From an uncultured Bdellovibrionales bacterium (GTDB lineage: Bacteria > Bdellovibrionota > Bdellovibrionia > Bdellovibrionales > UBA1609): a stretch of 64,000 bases of DNA. Under the pieces are notes generated by a model. The model was not told the DNA's origin. It did no database searches and saw nothing but the letters and a program-made list of their open reading frames with translations. Shown here in pieces: positions 46,060-54,549 of this stretch; the first letter of the stretch is position 1, and the number at the start of each line of letters is the position of its first letter. Both the position numbers and the translations under genes were made by a program. The DNA lies in the NCBI GenBank assembly GCA_903833275.1, contig CAILEP010000030.1, forward strand, positions 21,846 to 85,845, read 5' to 3'.

Positions 46060-47649
46060 ATGATTACCACTAGCGATGTCAGCCTAAGCTTTGGCGGCAA
46101 AAAACTATTCGAAGACGTGACGGTCAAATTTGCACCGTCTAATTGCTATGGCCTGATCGGTGCCAATGGCGCCGGCAAGTCGACTTTTCTAAAGGTGTTG
46201 GCGGGTGAACTTGAACCCAACACGGGCAAGGTGATTATCCCCGCAGATCTGCGGCTTTCGATGCTGAAACAAGATCATTATGCATACGAAAATGTGACGG
46301 TGTTGAATACTGTTCTGATGGGCAACGACCGGCTTTTTAAGTGCATAGAAGAAAGAGCCGCCCTCTACGCAAAAGGTGATTTCAGCGACAAAGATGGCGA
46401 AAGAGCTTCTGAGCTCGAGACCGAATTTGCCGAATTAAATGGTTGGGAGGCTGAATCTGAAGCCTCGGTTATTTTGGCTGCGCTTTCGATTGGCGAAGCC
46501 CAACATCAAAGATTAATGAAAGAGCTGACCGGCGGAGACAAAGTAAAAGTACTTTTGGCTCAAGCCCTTTTTGGCAAACCTGATATTTTATTGCTCGATG
46601 AGCCGACAAACCATTTAGATATACATTCGATTCGTTGGCTCGAAGAGTTTTTGATGCAATTTCCAAATACCGTCATTGTGATTTCACATGATCGACATTT
46701 TTTAAATAAAATCTGTACTCACATCGCGGATGTCGACTACGGCAAAATCAATGTCTACACCGGCAATTACGATTTCTGGCGCCAGGCGAGTGAGCTCAAG
46801 CAGCGATTACTTTCAGATCAAAATAAAAAGAGCGCTGATAAGGCTGAAGAGCTAAAGGCGTTCATAGCGCGTTTTAGTGCCAATGCCTCGAAATCAAGAC
46901 AGGCGTCTTCGCGACAAAAAACTCTTGAAAAGCTCGAGTTCAATGATCTGCCGGCCTCATCTCGCAAACAGCCGTTTATCGGTTTCAACACCGATCGCGA
47001 ATTAGGCAAAGATGTTTTGACCGTCGATAACATCTCTAAGAGTTTCGAAGGCCAGCAGCTTTTAAAGAACATTAAATTTAGTCTTAAGACTGGCGACAAA
47101 GTGGCGTTGGTCGGCAAAAATGATTTAGCAAAAACTCTATTTCTCGATATTTTAGCTGGGGTCATTTCGGCCGATTCAGGCACCCACACTTGGGGCATCA
47201 CCGCTTCTAAAAGTTACTTTCCGACCGACAACTCTAAGCACTTTGAGTCGGGCGAGTCGACCTTGGTTGATTGGCTGCGCCCGTTTAGCAAAGAAAAAGA
47301 CGAAAACTTTATTCGTGGTTTTTTGGGCAAAATGCTCTTTAGTGGCGACGAAGCGCTTAAGAAACCCGCTGTTCTTTCGGGAGGCGAGAAAGCGCGCTGC
47401 ATGTATTCAAAGCTAATGCTTGGCGGAGCCAATGTTCTTCTATTGGATGGCCCGACGAATCACTTAGATTTAGAGAGCATTACTGCTGTAAATGAGGGCC
47501 TTAAGAAATTTAAGGGCTCTGTTATTTTCACTTCGCATGATCACGAATTGATTCAAACCGTTGCCAATCGAATTATCGAAATCGATCAGACGGTGGTTTA
47601 TGATAATCATGGCACCTACGAAGAGTACCTGGCGGCGCGAGAGCGATAA
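46060..47649 (+). CDS. ABC-F family ATPase with degenerate second nucleotide site
   Basis: This 529-residue cytoplasmic protein has two ABC domains and no membrane part, as in ABC-F translation factors that act at the ribosome. It is closest in layout to YbiT. Domain 1 is intact: Walker A GANGAGKST (34-42) and LLLDEPTNHLD, though its signature reads LTGGD. Domain 2 has GKNDLAKT (352-359) in place of a normal Walker A, LSGGEKARC as signature, and Gly464 instead of the catalytic Glu (LLLDGPTNHLD). Variant Walker A loops of this NDxAKT kind occur in some ABC-F groups. It probably hydrolyses ATP at one site only. Confidence 0.87.
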   Translation: MITTSDVSLSFGGKKLFEDVTVKFAPSNCYGLIGANGAGKSTFLKVLAGELEPNTGKVIIPADLRLSMLKQDHYAYENVTVLNTVLMGNDRLFKCIEERAALYAKGDFSDKDGERASELETEFAELNGWEAESEASVILAALSIGEAQHQRLMKELTGGDKVKVLLAQALFGKPDILLLDEPTNHLDIHSIRWLEEFLMQFPNTVIVISHDRHFLNKICTHIADVDYGKINVYTGNYDFWRQASELKQRLLSDQNKKSADKAEELKAFIARFSANASKSRQASSRQKTLEKLEFNDLPASSRKQPFIGFNTDRELGKDVLTVDNISKSFEGQQLLKNIKFSLKTGDKVALVGKNDLAKTLFLDILAGVISADSGTHTWGITASKSYFPTDNSKHFESGESTLVDWLRPFSKEKDENFIRGFLGKMLFSGDEALKKPAVLSGGEKARCMYSKLMLGGANVLLLDGPTNHLDLESITAVNEGLKKFKGSVIFTSHDHELIQTVANRIIEIDQTVVYDNHGTYEEYLAARER

Positions 47650-47664
47650 GTCTGGCATTTGGCC

Positions 47665-48507
47665 TTAGTTAGGTGAGAGTTTTTTAACTTTAATTAAAAT
47701 CCCTAAAAAAATAAGCGCGCTTGCTATCAAGAGCCGTGGCGTCGGTGTTTCGCCTAGTAGCAGAGCGCCACCAAATGCCGCGAGCGCGGGCACAGTCAGT
47801 TGAATGATCGCCGCCGTGCTGGTTTGCAGTTTTTTGAGAACCGCGTACCAAAGAGTATAGGCGAGGCCCGAAGTGATGGCGCCCGAGGTGGCTGCCAAGC
47901 TTAACCCGACTTGTGTCAATTGAACGGGGTGAAATAGTAGAATAACAACACAAAGCGGGGCCGTGAAAATAAAATTTCTAGCTGTTGCCAATATTGGCTC
48001 AGTGGCGGCCTGGCCCATGAGCGTATAAAGGCCCCATGCGACGCCAGCGAGCCCCATTAGTGTTGCGGAGGTAAATGGCGGCATCGAGAGCCCTGGTAAA
48101 AGCAGGTAGACAAAACCGCAGGCCGCTAGTGCAAACCCAATTTTCTCATTGAGTTTAAGCGTCTGACCACGAAAAACAAAAACGAACATCATCGTTAGTT
48201 GCACGCTGGTAAAGAGAATGAGGGCGCCGGTGCCCGAGGCAATCTGAACGTAAGAAAGTGAAAAAAATAGAGCGTAGAGAAAAAGCAACAGGGGCGGAAG
48301 TATGGTCTTGCGTGTTGGTCTCAAGGGTTCTGACCTGATTGCCCGAATGAAGACGGGGGTTAATATTATAGCCCCAGAGAGAAGGCGAATGAGAGTAAAG
48401 CTAAGTGGGTTATTGGCAGAATCGCGCAATGCGAGTCGACAGAGTATTGAATTTGAGGCGAACCCGATCATTGTTAAGCTTGTAAATAGAATTAATTGAA
48501 GCGGCAT
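47665..48507 (-). CDS. EamA-type drug/metabolite transporter
   Basis: This 280-residue inner-membrane protein has ten hydrophobic segments arranged as two EamA repeats, for example SILCRLALRDSANNPLSFTLIRLLSGAI in the first and SGLAYTLWYAVLKKLQTSTAAIIQLTVPALAAFGG in the second. The latter is typical of the family's late helices. Substrates of such exporters range from amino acids to toxins and cannot be predicted. The ATG at 48507 leaves out an unconserved 22-residue extension. It diverges from the lipoprotein gene. Confidence 0.85.
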   Translation of the reverse strand: MPLQLILFTSLTMIGFASNSILCRLALRDSANNPLSFTLIRLLSGAIILTPVFIRAIRSEPLRPTRKTILPPLLLFLYALFFSLSYVQIASGTGALILFTSVQLTMMFVFVFRGQTLKLNEKIGFALAACGFVYLLLPGLSMPPFTSATLMGLAGVAWGLYTLMGQAATEPILATARNFIFTAPLCVVILLFHPVQLTQVGLSLAATSGAITSGLAYTLWYAVLKKLQTSTAAIIQLTVPALAAFGGALLLGETPTPRLLIASALIFLGILIKVKKLSPN

Positions 48508-48648
48508 GGCGAGTAAATCTCTTGGGTTGGGGTCAAAGTACACGATTGTAAGGTCTGTTGAAGTATTAATCAATTCTACATCAGTTGACCAACGGACGCC
48601 CAGCGCGCTAGAAATTATTTTTACATTAATTTTTGGGTTGGAGGGGTT

Positions 48649-49173
48649 GTGAGTAAATTCATCGGTTCTATTTTTTTAATGTGCCTCAGCGCTTGCGCGC
48701 TCAATCAGCCGCGTGAGTTTGACCCCGACCTTTGCGTCAAGAGTGCGGCTTATGAAGTTGGTTATAACGATGGTCGTAAACCTTGGGGCGAAATGCGTTC
48801 TGAGTTTCTGAACCGTTGCCGCGAAGATCTTCGCGACGAGGCTCGCGTAAACTATCGTGACGGTTACAACAAGGGTCACGATGAAATGGTAAAGAGTCAG
48901 GAAGAAGCCCGTAAGGCACAGCAGTCACAACCTACCCCTTACGATGACGGCCCGGGCCTCGTGAATACCGGCACTCAAATTAACGTCAATTTTGGCGCAG
49001 GGGGCTCGGTGGCGACTCCGCAAAAATGGTTTTGCAAAGTTGAAGCCTTCATGAAGACCTTTGAGGGTATGGGTGTAACCCAATTTGAAGCCCGTCGTGA
49101 GGCGGTAAAAAACTGCACAGCTCAATATCACGAAATGCATTGTAATAACCCGCAATGCGAGCTGGTTAGGTAA
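48649..49173 (+). CDS. Lipoprotein with DUF2799-like region
   Basis: This 174-residue protein has a lipoprotein signal with lipobox LSAC (Cys16), so it is anchored in the inner or outer membrane. The mature part contains YEVGYNDGR and NYRDGYNKGHDEM repeats resembling the Gly-rich helices of DUF2799, followed by a Gln-rich linker and a Cys-containing C-terminal segment (four Cys). The start is GTG with GGAGGGG upstream. The function is unknown. Confidence 0.7.
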   Translation: MSKFIGSIFLMCLSACALNQPREFDPDLCVKSAAYEVGYNDGRKPWGEMRSEFLNRCREDLRDEARVNYRDGYNKGHDEMVKSQEEARKAQQSQPTPYDDGPGLVNTGTQINVNFGAGGSVATPQKWFCKVEAFMKTFEGMGVTQFEARREAVKNCTAQYHEMHCNNPQCELVR

Positions 49174-49186
49174 TTTCAGGCAGCGG

Positions 49187-49987
49187 CTAGGTAGCCGTTT
49201 CAGTACAGATTTGGGCAATTTGGTCGAGTGTGAATTTCACATCGGCTAGCTCAGAGACATAAACTCCGTGTTCTTTTGCAAAGTGATGATTTTTCAACGA
49301 TTCGGAGGCTGGGCCGCCGATGAAAACGGCCGGTGCGCCGAGTTTATTCTTATGATCGCCTCGCCAGCGCAGAAGGTCATCTATGTAGTTTGCTTGTGTT
49401 GGCAAGGCGATCGACACGCCGACTATTTTCGGTTGTCGCTCTAAAAACACCTTTAAATACTCTTGAGATGTGGTGGGGGCGTTTGCAATAATTTCGGCAT
49501 GTAAGCCTTTTTCGGAGATCAACAATCGCTTTAAAAACTCAGGCCTGATCGAGTGACGGTTGTCGGGGGGTGAAAGTAAGGCCACTGGGCATCGATCAGA
49601 GACTTCTACCTTTGGGAGTTCATTTAATATAGACAGGACGGTATCTGAAAATAAATGCTCTTTCTCGTAAGACATTTTGCCTTCTTCAAAATACAAACCG
49701 ATTCTTTGAAGAAGTGGGTGTAAAACCCCAAGAAATAAATCGGGCACAGGCAATTCGAGTGAGCGGCTCTTGGCAATGAGGGCCTTCGGTTCGACTAAAA
49801 TACCGCATTCAACGCTCTCAAAGAGGGCCTTGAAAAATGATTCGACGTCGGGCTTCTTTACGATTGATTTACGGCCCTCTTTTACCGTTATCGCGCAGGC
49901 CTTGCATATGCCGTGGGTGAAACTGAAATTATTAAACGGCGGCGATTGGCCGTCGAAGGTTTGGCAATAAGCGCACCATCGGATCAC
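49187..49987 (-). CDS. B12-binding-fold protein with N-terminal Cys motif
   Basis: This 266-residue cytoplasmic protein starts at GTG (AGAGGAA upstream). It opens with two Cys pairs (WCAYCQTFDG and GICKACAI, residues 5-31) that may bind zinc. A helical region PDLFLGVLHPLLQRIGLYFEEGKMSYEKEHLFSDTV resembles the cap helices of MetH/CarH-type cobalamin modules (W/G...EH pattern). The C-terminal Rossmann-like domain ends with AVFIGGPAS. The lower-ligand motif DxHxxG is not intact (DNRHSI), so base-off cobalamin binding is uncertain. It may be a sensor or an adaptor. The pairing with B12-dependent NrdJ is remote. Confidence 0.65.
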   Translation of the reverse strand: MIRWCAYCQTFDGQSPPFNNFSFTHGICKACAITVKEGRKSIVKKPDVESFFKALFESVECGILVEPKALIAKSRSLELPVPDLFLGVLHPLLQRIGLYFEEGKMSYEKEHLFSDTVLSILNELPKVEVSDRCPVALLSPPDNRHSIRPEFLKRLLISEKGLHAEIIANAPTTSQEYLKVFLERQPKIVGVSIALPTQANYIDDLLRWRGDHKNKLGAPAVFIGGPASESLKNHHFAKEHGVYVSELADVKFTLDQIAQICTETAT

Positions 49988-50074
49988 TTGAATTCCTCTA
50001 CAATTGAGTTGTTTAGGCTACACAAATTCCTTTTGAGGAGCAAGCAGGGGTCGGCGAAGCGCCTCTGTCTAAAA

Positions 50075-50094
50075 CACATGAGCGCCGTCATGTG
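50075..50094. promoter_or_regulatory. 7-bp inverted repeat CACATGA-N6-TCATGTG
   Basis: A perfect dyad lies in the 269-base divergent region between the B12-fold gene and the repeat-containing exported protein. A half-site of the shared palindrome (TGTCTAAA at 50066-50073) ends just before it. It has the form of a repressor operator; no regulator is identified. The rest of the gap shows nothing I can name. Confidence 0.4.
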
Positions 50095-50256
50095 ACCGAG
50101 CCCGATTTCGCGGTGAGCGCTTTAAAAATGAAGCCTTTACAGCTCTGTATTAAATATGGTCACCCGAGAGCCATTAAGTCGATTATACGGTGCACACAGC
50201 GGGCCTCGTTTTTGCAATTGCCATCGCTGTCGATTAACTACAGGAGAACTTTGAAA

Positions 50257-50853
50257 ATGAAAAATACAATTCTGGCCCTCGCTCTTTTAGTCGCAAGCAA
50301 CAGTGCTTTCGCACAAGACATTAGAATTCACGTCGGCGGTCGGGGCCTACATGTCTGCGCTTTAGAACAATCGTTAACACATAGAATATCTTTGGGCCGA
50401 GGTCTTTCGGATGCCGAGGCGGCAGAGCGCGCGAAGAACGAATGTATACGCCATAACGAAAAGGAAACTCAAAGTATCTTTTGCGATAAAGTTGTATCGT
50501 GTGACGTAGACGCAAACGAGAAAAATGCTAATATCGATATTCAGTTTAGCGTTTCTCGAGTTCAAGGCCGCATTAACATAACGTTTGAGAATGAAGGCCC
50601 GGCGCAAATGTGCTCTTCGGTAAATAAATTAACAGACGTGGTCTTTGTTGCGGCGGTACCAACGAGAACAGAGGCGATTGCTGCAACTCGAAATCTGTGT
50701 TTGGACGCAAACGAAAATCAAAGCCAATCTATTTTCTGCAGCGACGTGGCTGATATGAAGTGTGAGCCCGCACAGCTTATTAACTCTAATATCGGGATGG
50801 GCGATGACCCTGAGCGTAGCATCTTGGAGCTCATGGAAAAGATCCTTCGCTAA
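50257..50853 (+). CDS. Exported protein with two Cys-containing repeats
   Basis: This 198-residue protein has a signal peptide (cleavage after AFA, residue 18) and two copies of a roughly 50-residue unit. Each has a Cys near its start (HVCALEQS; QMCSSVNK), a helical A/E/R-rich middle (DAEAAERAKNEC; RTEAIAATRNLC), and an end resembling TQSIFCDKVVSCD / SQSIFCSDVADMKC. The conserved Cys suggest disulfides within each unit. No named family is recognised. AGGAG is ten bases before the ATG; a TTG six bases upstream could also serve. Confidence 0.65.
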   Translation: MKNTILALALLVASNSAFAQDIRIHVGGRGLHVCALEQSLTHRISLGRGLSDAEAAERAKNECIRHNEKETQSIFCDKVVSCDVDANEKNANIDIQFSVSRVQGRINITFENEGPAQMCSSVNKLTDVVFVAAVPTRTEAIAATRNLCLDANENQSQSIFCSDVADMKCEPAQLINSNIGMGDDPERSILELMEKILR

Positions 50854-50916
50854 CAACTAGGCGCCGCGCTTAGCGTTGGGCCGCCAAATCCTATTGTCTG
50901 AACGAAAAAATGAGAG

Positions 50917-50946
50917 CATGTTTGTATCTGTGGGGGTACAAACATG
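50917..50946 (+). promoter_or_regulatory. Hairpin with start codon in the stem and Shine-Dalgarno in the loop
   Basis: CATGTTTGTA (50917-50926) and TACAAACATG (50937-50946) are perfectly complementary over ten bases. The ten-base loop ends in GGGGG (50932-50936), the Shine-Dalgarno of the gene starting at 50944. The ATG lies at the base of the stem. This arrangement could control initiation, for example by temperature or a protein, or could be a DNA operator. Confidence 0.55.
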
Positions 50947-51249
50947 AAAATTTCAAGCGCAGTTTTCGCTCTATTTGCGTCATTTATGGCTACTTATGCG
51001 GCGGCGGCGCCCTTAGATGTGGGTGCGCCCGATCTGATTCGTGGTGGCGATAGCTTTCAATCTTACCAGATATCGCCCTGCCAATATTGGATGCCAAGTC
51101 GAAACGGTCTTGGCTATGTCTGCCAGAATATGCCAATGTTCATACAAGTGCCGCAGGCGGATTCAATTGCCGATGTCCTTAAGGCTCATGGTGATCGAAT
51201 TGCCGCTCTAGAAAAGAAAATTGAAGAGCTCTCACACACTTGTAAATAG
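50944..51249 (+). CDS. Small exported protein with C-terminal coiled coil
   Basis: This 101-residue protein has a signal peptide (cleavage near AAAA, residue 21). The mature part has a short Cys-containing region (SPCQYWMPSRNGLGYVCQ) and a C-terminal heptad-like helix (ADVLKAHGDRIAALEKKIEEL), followed by a last Cys. No family is recognised. Its start codon lies inside a perfect inverted repeat, which suggests translational control. Confidence 0.6.
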   Translation: MKISSAVFALFASFMATYAAAAPLDVGAPDLIRGGDSFQSYQISPCQYWMPSRNGLGYVCQNMPMFIQVPQADSIADVLKAHGDRIAALEKKIEELSHTCK

Positions 51250-51331
51250 CCGACCGCGGCCCGCCGACGATCGATAAAGCTTGCCAACCAATTGCTGTTT
51301 TTGAGTAGAATCATCTTTAAGGGGTGGTTCA

Positions 51332-52219
51332 ATGAGTCTATTATTTTTGAAGCCGAAGCTCGGCAATGCGATTTTTTTACTTTTTGGCGCGTGGTGTTTT
51401 GGATTTAGTTTCGCGCCGATAGCCAATGCTCAAGCCATCGAGCGAGCTGATTATAAATGCGCGACGCAAACTTTTGGCGATGCCGAATTTGACTATTGCG
51501 TCTACCCGACAACTGATTCGCAAAATCATGATTTAATCGTACACCTTCATGGCCTCGGAGGCAGCGCCCGGACTTGGTATGATCATGAGCGCCACATAAA
51601 CACCCGTCGCGAAATGGCTCTTCTTGGTAAATCTGTGCCGACGGTGGTGACGATTTCGTTTGGCAATTTATGGCTTTTGACTGAAGTTCAGGAGCGCGGC
51701 GATAAATATCACCTCGTGCGAGATAAAATATTGCCATTTCTTAAAGAGCAAGCGGGTTACAATGGCGCCGGTCGAATGATTTTAATGGGCGAGTCGATGG
51801 GTGGTTTCAATGCCCTTCAATTCTACCTTAAAGACCCCCAACTATTTTCACGTTACGTCATAATGTGCCCCGCTGTCGGCGAGCTGAACCCGTGGTCTAG
51901 CAGCGACGATGTAGATGCATTTATTGAACGCACCAAAGCGAGTCGATTTCGGGTCTCGTTCTATTTAGAAGTCGCGAGGCACAACTTCAAAGATATGGCC
52001 GAATGGCAAGCCCACGACCCTTTGCAACTTGTAAAGACTCAGGTTTTGAATATGGCGCCCATTTACATCTCTGGTGACGAGCATGACCAGTACGGGTTCT
52101 ATGCGGGCGATAAAATCCTGGATAGTTTGCTTGGCAGCAAGCCTCGCGAACACCAATGGCGCTCTGTAAATGGGCGACATTGCGAGGTCGACTCGAAGAG
52201 CATCGCGCAGTTTCTCTAA
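51332..52219 (+). CDS. Exported esterase (alpha/beta hydrolase, esterase D-like)
   Basis: This 295-residue protein has a signal peptide (cleavage after ANA, residue 33) and an alpha/beta hydrolase domain. The oxyanion region is IVHLHGLGGSARTW, the nucleophile Ser155 lies in LMGESMGGFNA, the Asp is in SGDEHDQYGFY and the His in NGRHCEVD. The arrangement matches putative esterases of the esterase D / feruloyl-esterase type. It acts outside the cytoplasm on an unknown ester. GGGG precedes the ATG. Confidence 0.82.
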   Translation: MSLLFLKPKLGNAIFLLFGAWCFGFSFAPIANAQAIERADYKCATQTFGDAEFDYCVYPTTDSQNHDLIVHLHGLGGSARTWYDHERHINTRREMALLGKSVPTVVTISFGNLWLLTEVQERGDKYHLVRDKILPFLKEQAGYNGAGRMILMGESMGGFNALQFYLKDPQLFSRYVIMCPAVGELNPWSSSDDVDAFIERTKASRFRVSFYLEVARHNFKDMAEWQAHDPLQLVKTQVLNMAPIYISGDEHDQYGFYAGDKILDSLLGSKPREHQWRSVNGRHCEVDSKSIAQFL

Positions 52220-52252
52220 GGCCCAGTGCAAATGCCTGAAATAATTTTTTGA

Positions 52253-52271
52253 CTGTCTAAAGTTTAGACAG
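52253..52271. promoter_or_regulatory. Palindrome TGTCTAAA-g-TTTAGACA, copy 2
   Basis: A 19-bp perfect palindrome (nine-base arms, one central base) lies between the esterase stop codon and the DEAD-box helicase, 148 bases before the helicase start. Seventeen bases are shared with the copy at 39645 except the centre. A stem followed by CTTTTTG could also act as a weak terminator for the esterase, but its symmetry around one base argues for a DNA site. Confidence 0.5.
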
Positions 52272-52418
52272 CTTTTTGAGCGCAATTGGTGAATTCAATA
52301 GAGCTATTTAGATATTTCTAGGGCCGCGTTCAAAATGCGGTTAAAATCACCGAGCACAGGGCATTGTTCGAGATTTGCCCGATGCAAGTCGATCGCGAAA
52401 CAAAAAGAGGCGCCTATT

Positions 52419-53519
52419 ATGAGTTCATTTTCAGATTTCAATTTATTGCCTGGGCTCATGACCACTCTTAAAGAACTTCGCCTTTCGAAGCCGACTGAAA
52501 TTCAAATTAAAGTCATCCCGGCGCTGCTGGCCAAAAAAACCATTGTCGGCGTTTCTGAAACAGGAAGTGGCAAAACGTTGGCTTTCGTATTGCCGCTCTT
52601 GCATATGCTAAAGACTCTCGAAATGAGTGGCGATGCGGTGAAAGAACCGGCAACCCCGCGGGCTGTTATCATGACTCCGACTCGCGAGTTGGGCGAGCAG
52701 GTTTCAAAAGTTTTTAAATCGCTTACGCATCACACGCGCCTTCGCGTGCGCCCGGCTTTGGGCGGCATGAAGTTTGAGCAAGCGCGCAGAAACATTGACG
52801 GGCCTTGCGAAATTTTATTAGCGACCCCGGGGCGATTGTTGCAGCTTATGGAGCGCGATCTCATTAAGCTGACCGATGTTCGCGTGCTTATTTTCGACGA
52901 AGCCGATCAAATGCTCGATGAAGGTTTCTTGCGCGACTCAAAATTGATTGTTGCCGCGTGCCCCAAAGATATTCAAATGGGTTTATTTTCGGCCACGGTC
53001 TCAGAAACCGTTCAGCAACTTATGACCGATTTATTTTCGACAGCTGAAGTTATTCGTAGTTCGGGCAGTGGTAAAGTGGTTGCCACGCTGACCACGCAAA
53101 ACTGCAACGTCATCAACGGCCAGCGTTGGCCCCACCTTGAGCGTATACTTTCGCAGCCGGTAAATTACGGCACGCTAATGTTCGCTAATACCCACGAGCA
53201 GTGTGACAAGCTGACGGCCGAATTGCGCGAAAAGGGTTTTAAATGCGCGGCCTATCGGGGCGAGATGAGCAAGAATGAACGCCGAGATAATCTTAAAAAA
53301 TTTCGTAATGGCGAAATTGATATTTTAGTTTCGACGGATTTAGCGTCTCGCGGCCTAGATCTTGAAAATATTGGGCGGGTCATCAACTATCACCTGCCAA
53401 AAGAAATGGAAAACTACATTCACCGTGTGGGCCGTACAGCCCGCGCTGGCCGTTCAGGGCTCGTGATTAACCTTGTGACTGAGCGCGACCACAAGCTTAT
53501 TGATCAGCTTGAGAAGTAG
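52419..53519 (+). CDS. DEAD-box RNA helicase (RhlE-like)
   Basis: This 366-residue ATP-dependent RNA helicase has the usual motifs: SETGSGKTLAF (I), PTRELGEQV (Ia), TPGRL (Ib), VLIFDEADQML (II), FSATV (III), then VSTDLASRGLDLENI (V) and HRVGRTARAGRSG (VI). It consists of the two RecA domains with almost no tail, so target choice must come from partners. Likely roles are ribosome assembly or RNA decay. AGAGG ten bases before the ATG supports 52419. The end overlaps the convergent gene by 23 bases. Confidence 0.9.
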   Translation: MSSFSDFNLLPGLMTTLKELRLSKPTEIQIKVIPALLAKKTIVGVSETGSGKTLAFVLPLLHMLKTLEMSGDAVKEPATPRAVIMTPTRELGEQVSKVFKSLTHHTRLRVRPALGGMKFEQARRNIDGPCEILLATPGRLLQLMERDLIKLTDVRVLIFDEADQMLDEGFLRDSKLIVAACPKDIQMGLFSATVSETVQQLMTDLFSTAEVIRSSGSGKVVATLTTQNCNVINGQRWPHLERILSQPVNYGTLMFANTHEQCDKLTAELREKGFKCAAYRGEMSKNERRDNLKKFRNGEIDILVSTDLASRGLDLENIGRVINYHLPKEMENYIHRVGRTARAGRSGLVINLVTERDHKLIDQLEK

Positions 53520-54510
53520 CCTCTACCCATTTAGCAAGGCGATTCAGTTCATCTAAAGAAATATTATCAAGCTTTTGTATTTCGGCTAGATTGTAGCCGC
53601 AATTCTTGAAGTGGGCGACCATGCGCTCTAGCGGCTTTTGAAACTCTTCGAAACGAATTTCATTCATTTGATCTAGGTGAGCTTTTTCGTAGGCCGGCCA
53701 CCATTTTGATTTTTCATGGCGGGTGACAATCGATTCGGTGAGGCGGCCCACCGTATTTTCGTTGAGATCAAGACCGCCGCTGGCAACCGCTTCGTAAACA
53801 TGAATTTGCGTTGATATATTTAGACCAAAGAGAAACGAGTTAAGAAATTGATCGGCGAGCTCTTCGCCACGGACGAGAAGGTACTGATAGAAATAAATTT
53901 TCTTAACGAGGTCGTCAGAGAGATTTTGTTTTTGAATCGCAAGGCCCGTCGACAGATAATTCCATTGCTTGAGGTCGGGCTCGTTTATAGTCTTGATGCA
54001 AAGGGTGACAGTTGGGTTCGCAAGATGAACAACCCGATGAGTGAGATCGACACCGGCGGCAATCTCTTGCACGTCGTTTTGTTTAAGATGGGCAAATTCA
54101 ATTTTGCTAAGGTCAACCAGGCGGATGTCTTCAGCGATATTTTGTACGGTCGGGGCGTGAAATATCTCTTGCAGTGATTCGCCGTGTAGAAGGCGAAAGG
54201 CGCCGCGAAAACCATGACTATGAATTGAGGTGTCGAAGTCGACCCAAATGTACAGATCGACGACAAATCGCCCATTGTTGAAAAACGTTATTGAGGGTTG
54301 GCCAAAGGTATTATGAACGCTCATCTGGTGCGGCAGAGCCGATCGGTCGATAAGCCAATCTTTAAGTTCAGAATCAAATTTCTCGATTGCCCAGTCGTAT
54401 TTAAATTTTCTAAGAGCGGTCGTAGCCAGTTCGACAAAGACATCTGGGTTATTTTCGGTTTTAAGCCACTCTTTTTCGACCTGCGCGGCGAGGTCATCAA
54501 ATATTTTCAT
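53497..54510 (-). CDS. Cytoplasmic protein with cupin-like fold
   Basis: This 337-residue protein has no signal peptide. Residues about 80-180 hold a cupin-like pattern, DTSIHSHGFRGAFRLLHGESLQE and later LTHRVVHLANPTVTLCI, comparable to cysteine-dioxygenase-type metal sites with an H-x-H and a later His. The C-terminal half is helical and acidic. Enzyme activity is uncertain. The gene overlaps the 3' end of the helicase by 23 bases. Confidence 0.55.
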   Translation of the reverse strand: MKIFDDLAAQVEKEWLKTENNPDVFVELATTALRKFKYDWAIEKFDSELKDWLIDRSALPHQMSVHNTFGQPSITFFNNGRFVVDLYIWVDFDTSIHSHGFRGAFRLLHGESLQEIFHAPTVQNIAEDIRLVDLSKIEFAHLKQNDVQEIAAGVDLTHRVVHLANPTVTLCIKTINEPDLKQWNYLSTGLAIQKQNLSDDLVKKIYFYQYLLVRGEELADQFLNSFLFGLNISTQIHVYEAVASGGLDLNENTVGRLTESIVTRHEKSKWWPAYEKAHLDQMNEIRFEEFQKPLERMVAHFKNCGYNLAEIQKLDNISLDELNRLAKWVEATSQADQ

Positions 54511-54549
54511 TTGGCCGAGAATACACTATTGGCTATTTTGAGTCGCGAT

